From: an uncultured Acetatifactor sp.
Lineage (GTDB): Bacteria > Bacillota > Clostridia > Lachnospirales > Lachnospiraceae
Direction of reading: 5' to 3'
Assembly (NCBI GenBank): GCA_910578185.1
Contig: CAJTPN010000046.1
Coordinates: 1-6,580 of the forward strand
Length of the DNA stretch: 6,580 nucleotides
Position numbers and translations under genes: made by a program. Below, piece by piece: positions 6,526 through 6,580 of the stretch; position 1 is the stretch's first letter, and every line of letters starts with the position of its first letter. The notes beneath the pieces were generated by a model that saw nothing but the letters and a program-made list of their open reading frames with translations, was not told where the DNA came from and made no database searches.

Positions 6526-6580
6526 ACAGGAACAGGAACAGGAACAGGAACAGGAACAGGAACAGGAACAGGAACAGGAA
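6526..6580. repeat. Hexanucleotide tandem repeat (ACAGGA)n reaching the window edge
   Basis: Nine full, identical copies of ACAGGA plus one base fill 6526-6580 and continue past the edge. No interruption is visible. On the plus strand each unit contains AGGA, a Shine-Dalgarno core. As coding sequence the plus frames would read Gln-Glu, Arg-Asn or Gly-Thr dipeptides and the minus frames Phe-Leu, Ser-Cys or Pro-Val. The Gln-Glu and Gly-Thr frames have a stop just upstream of the tract. The minus Pro-Val frame stops at 6522-6524. Total copy number is unknown. Confidence 0.95.

Noticed and set aside
6408..6580. Open minus-strand frame entering from the right edge as Ser-Cys repeats
   Set aside because: It runs from repeat sequence into AT-rich intergenic DNA with no recognisable protein features, and is probably open by chance.

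Overview
The window looks like a chromosomal segment from a Gram-positive anaerobe, most likely class Clostridia and plausibly Lachnospiraceae. This rests on three things: the style of the valyl-tRNA synthetase, the strong purine-rich Shine-Dalgarno sites (AGGGGGAG and AAAGGA), and a sensory-transduction gene set typical of motile Clostridia. The taxonomic call is an inference made without a database search.

Layout. Positions 1-2697 (+) carry valS, whose first 25-30 or so codons lie left of the window. A short intergenic stretch (2698-2840) follows, with a perfect 12-bp stem hairpin that can terminate transcription from both sides. Two genes on the minus strand then converge on it. Positions 2841-4304 encode a membrane chemoreceptor (methyl-accepting chemotaxis protein) with about six membrane helices and no extracellular ligand domain. 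Positions 4529-6223 encode a membrane protein with an extracellular dCache sensor and a cytoplasmic HD-GYP phosphodiesterase domain. The 224-bp gap between the two minus-strand genes holds a strong extended -10 promoter for the chemoreceptor. That promoter sits in the centre of a perfect 11-bp inverted repeat and is followed by a leader that can fold. The last 327 bp contain no recognisable gene. They end in a pure hexanucleotide repeat that runs off the right edge, just downstream of a possible rightward promoter.

How the genes relate. valS is housekeeping and has no evident functional tie to the rest. The chemoreceptor and the HD-GYP protein point the same way. They could link environmental sensing to motility and to cyclic-di-GMP turnover, but each seems to have its own promoter region, so an operon is not proven. 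The dCache domain carries residues at the spacing known from amino-acid-binding dCache sensors, and the HD-GYP signature reads GYL instead of GYP while all expected metal ligands remain.

No mobile element, CRISPR array, tRNA or rRNA was seen. The most unusual points are the promoter embedded in a palindrome, the hexamer tract at the right edge, the in-frame triple 18-bp repeat inside valS, and the GYL variant. None of these amounts to a clearly new system.
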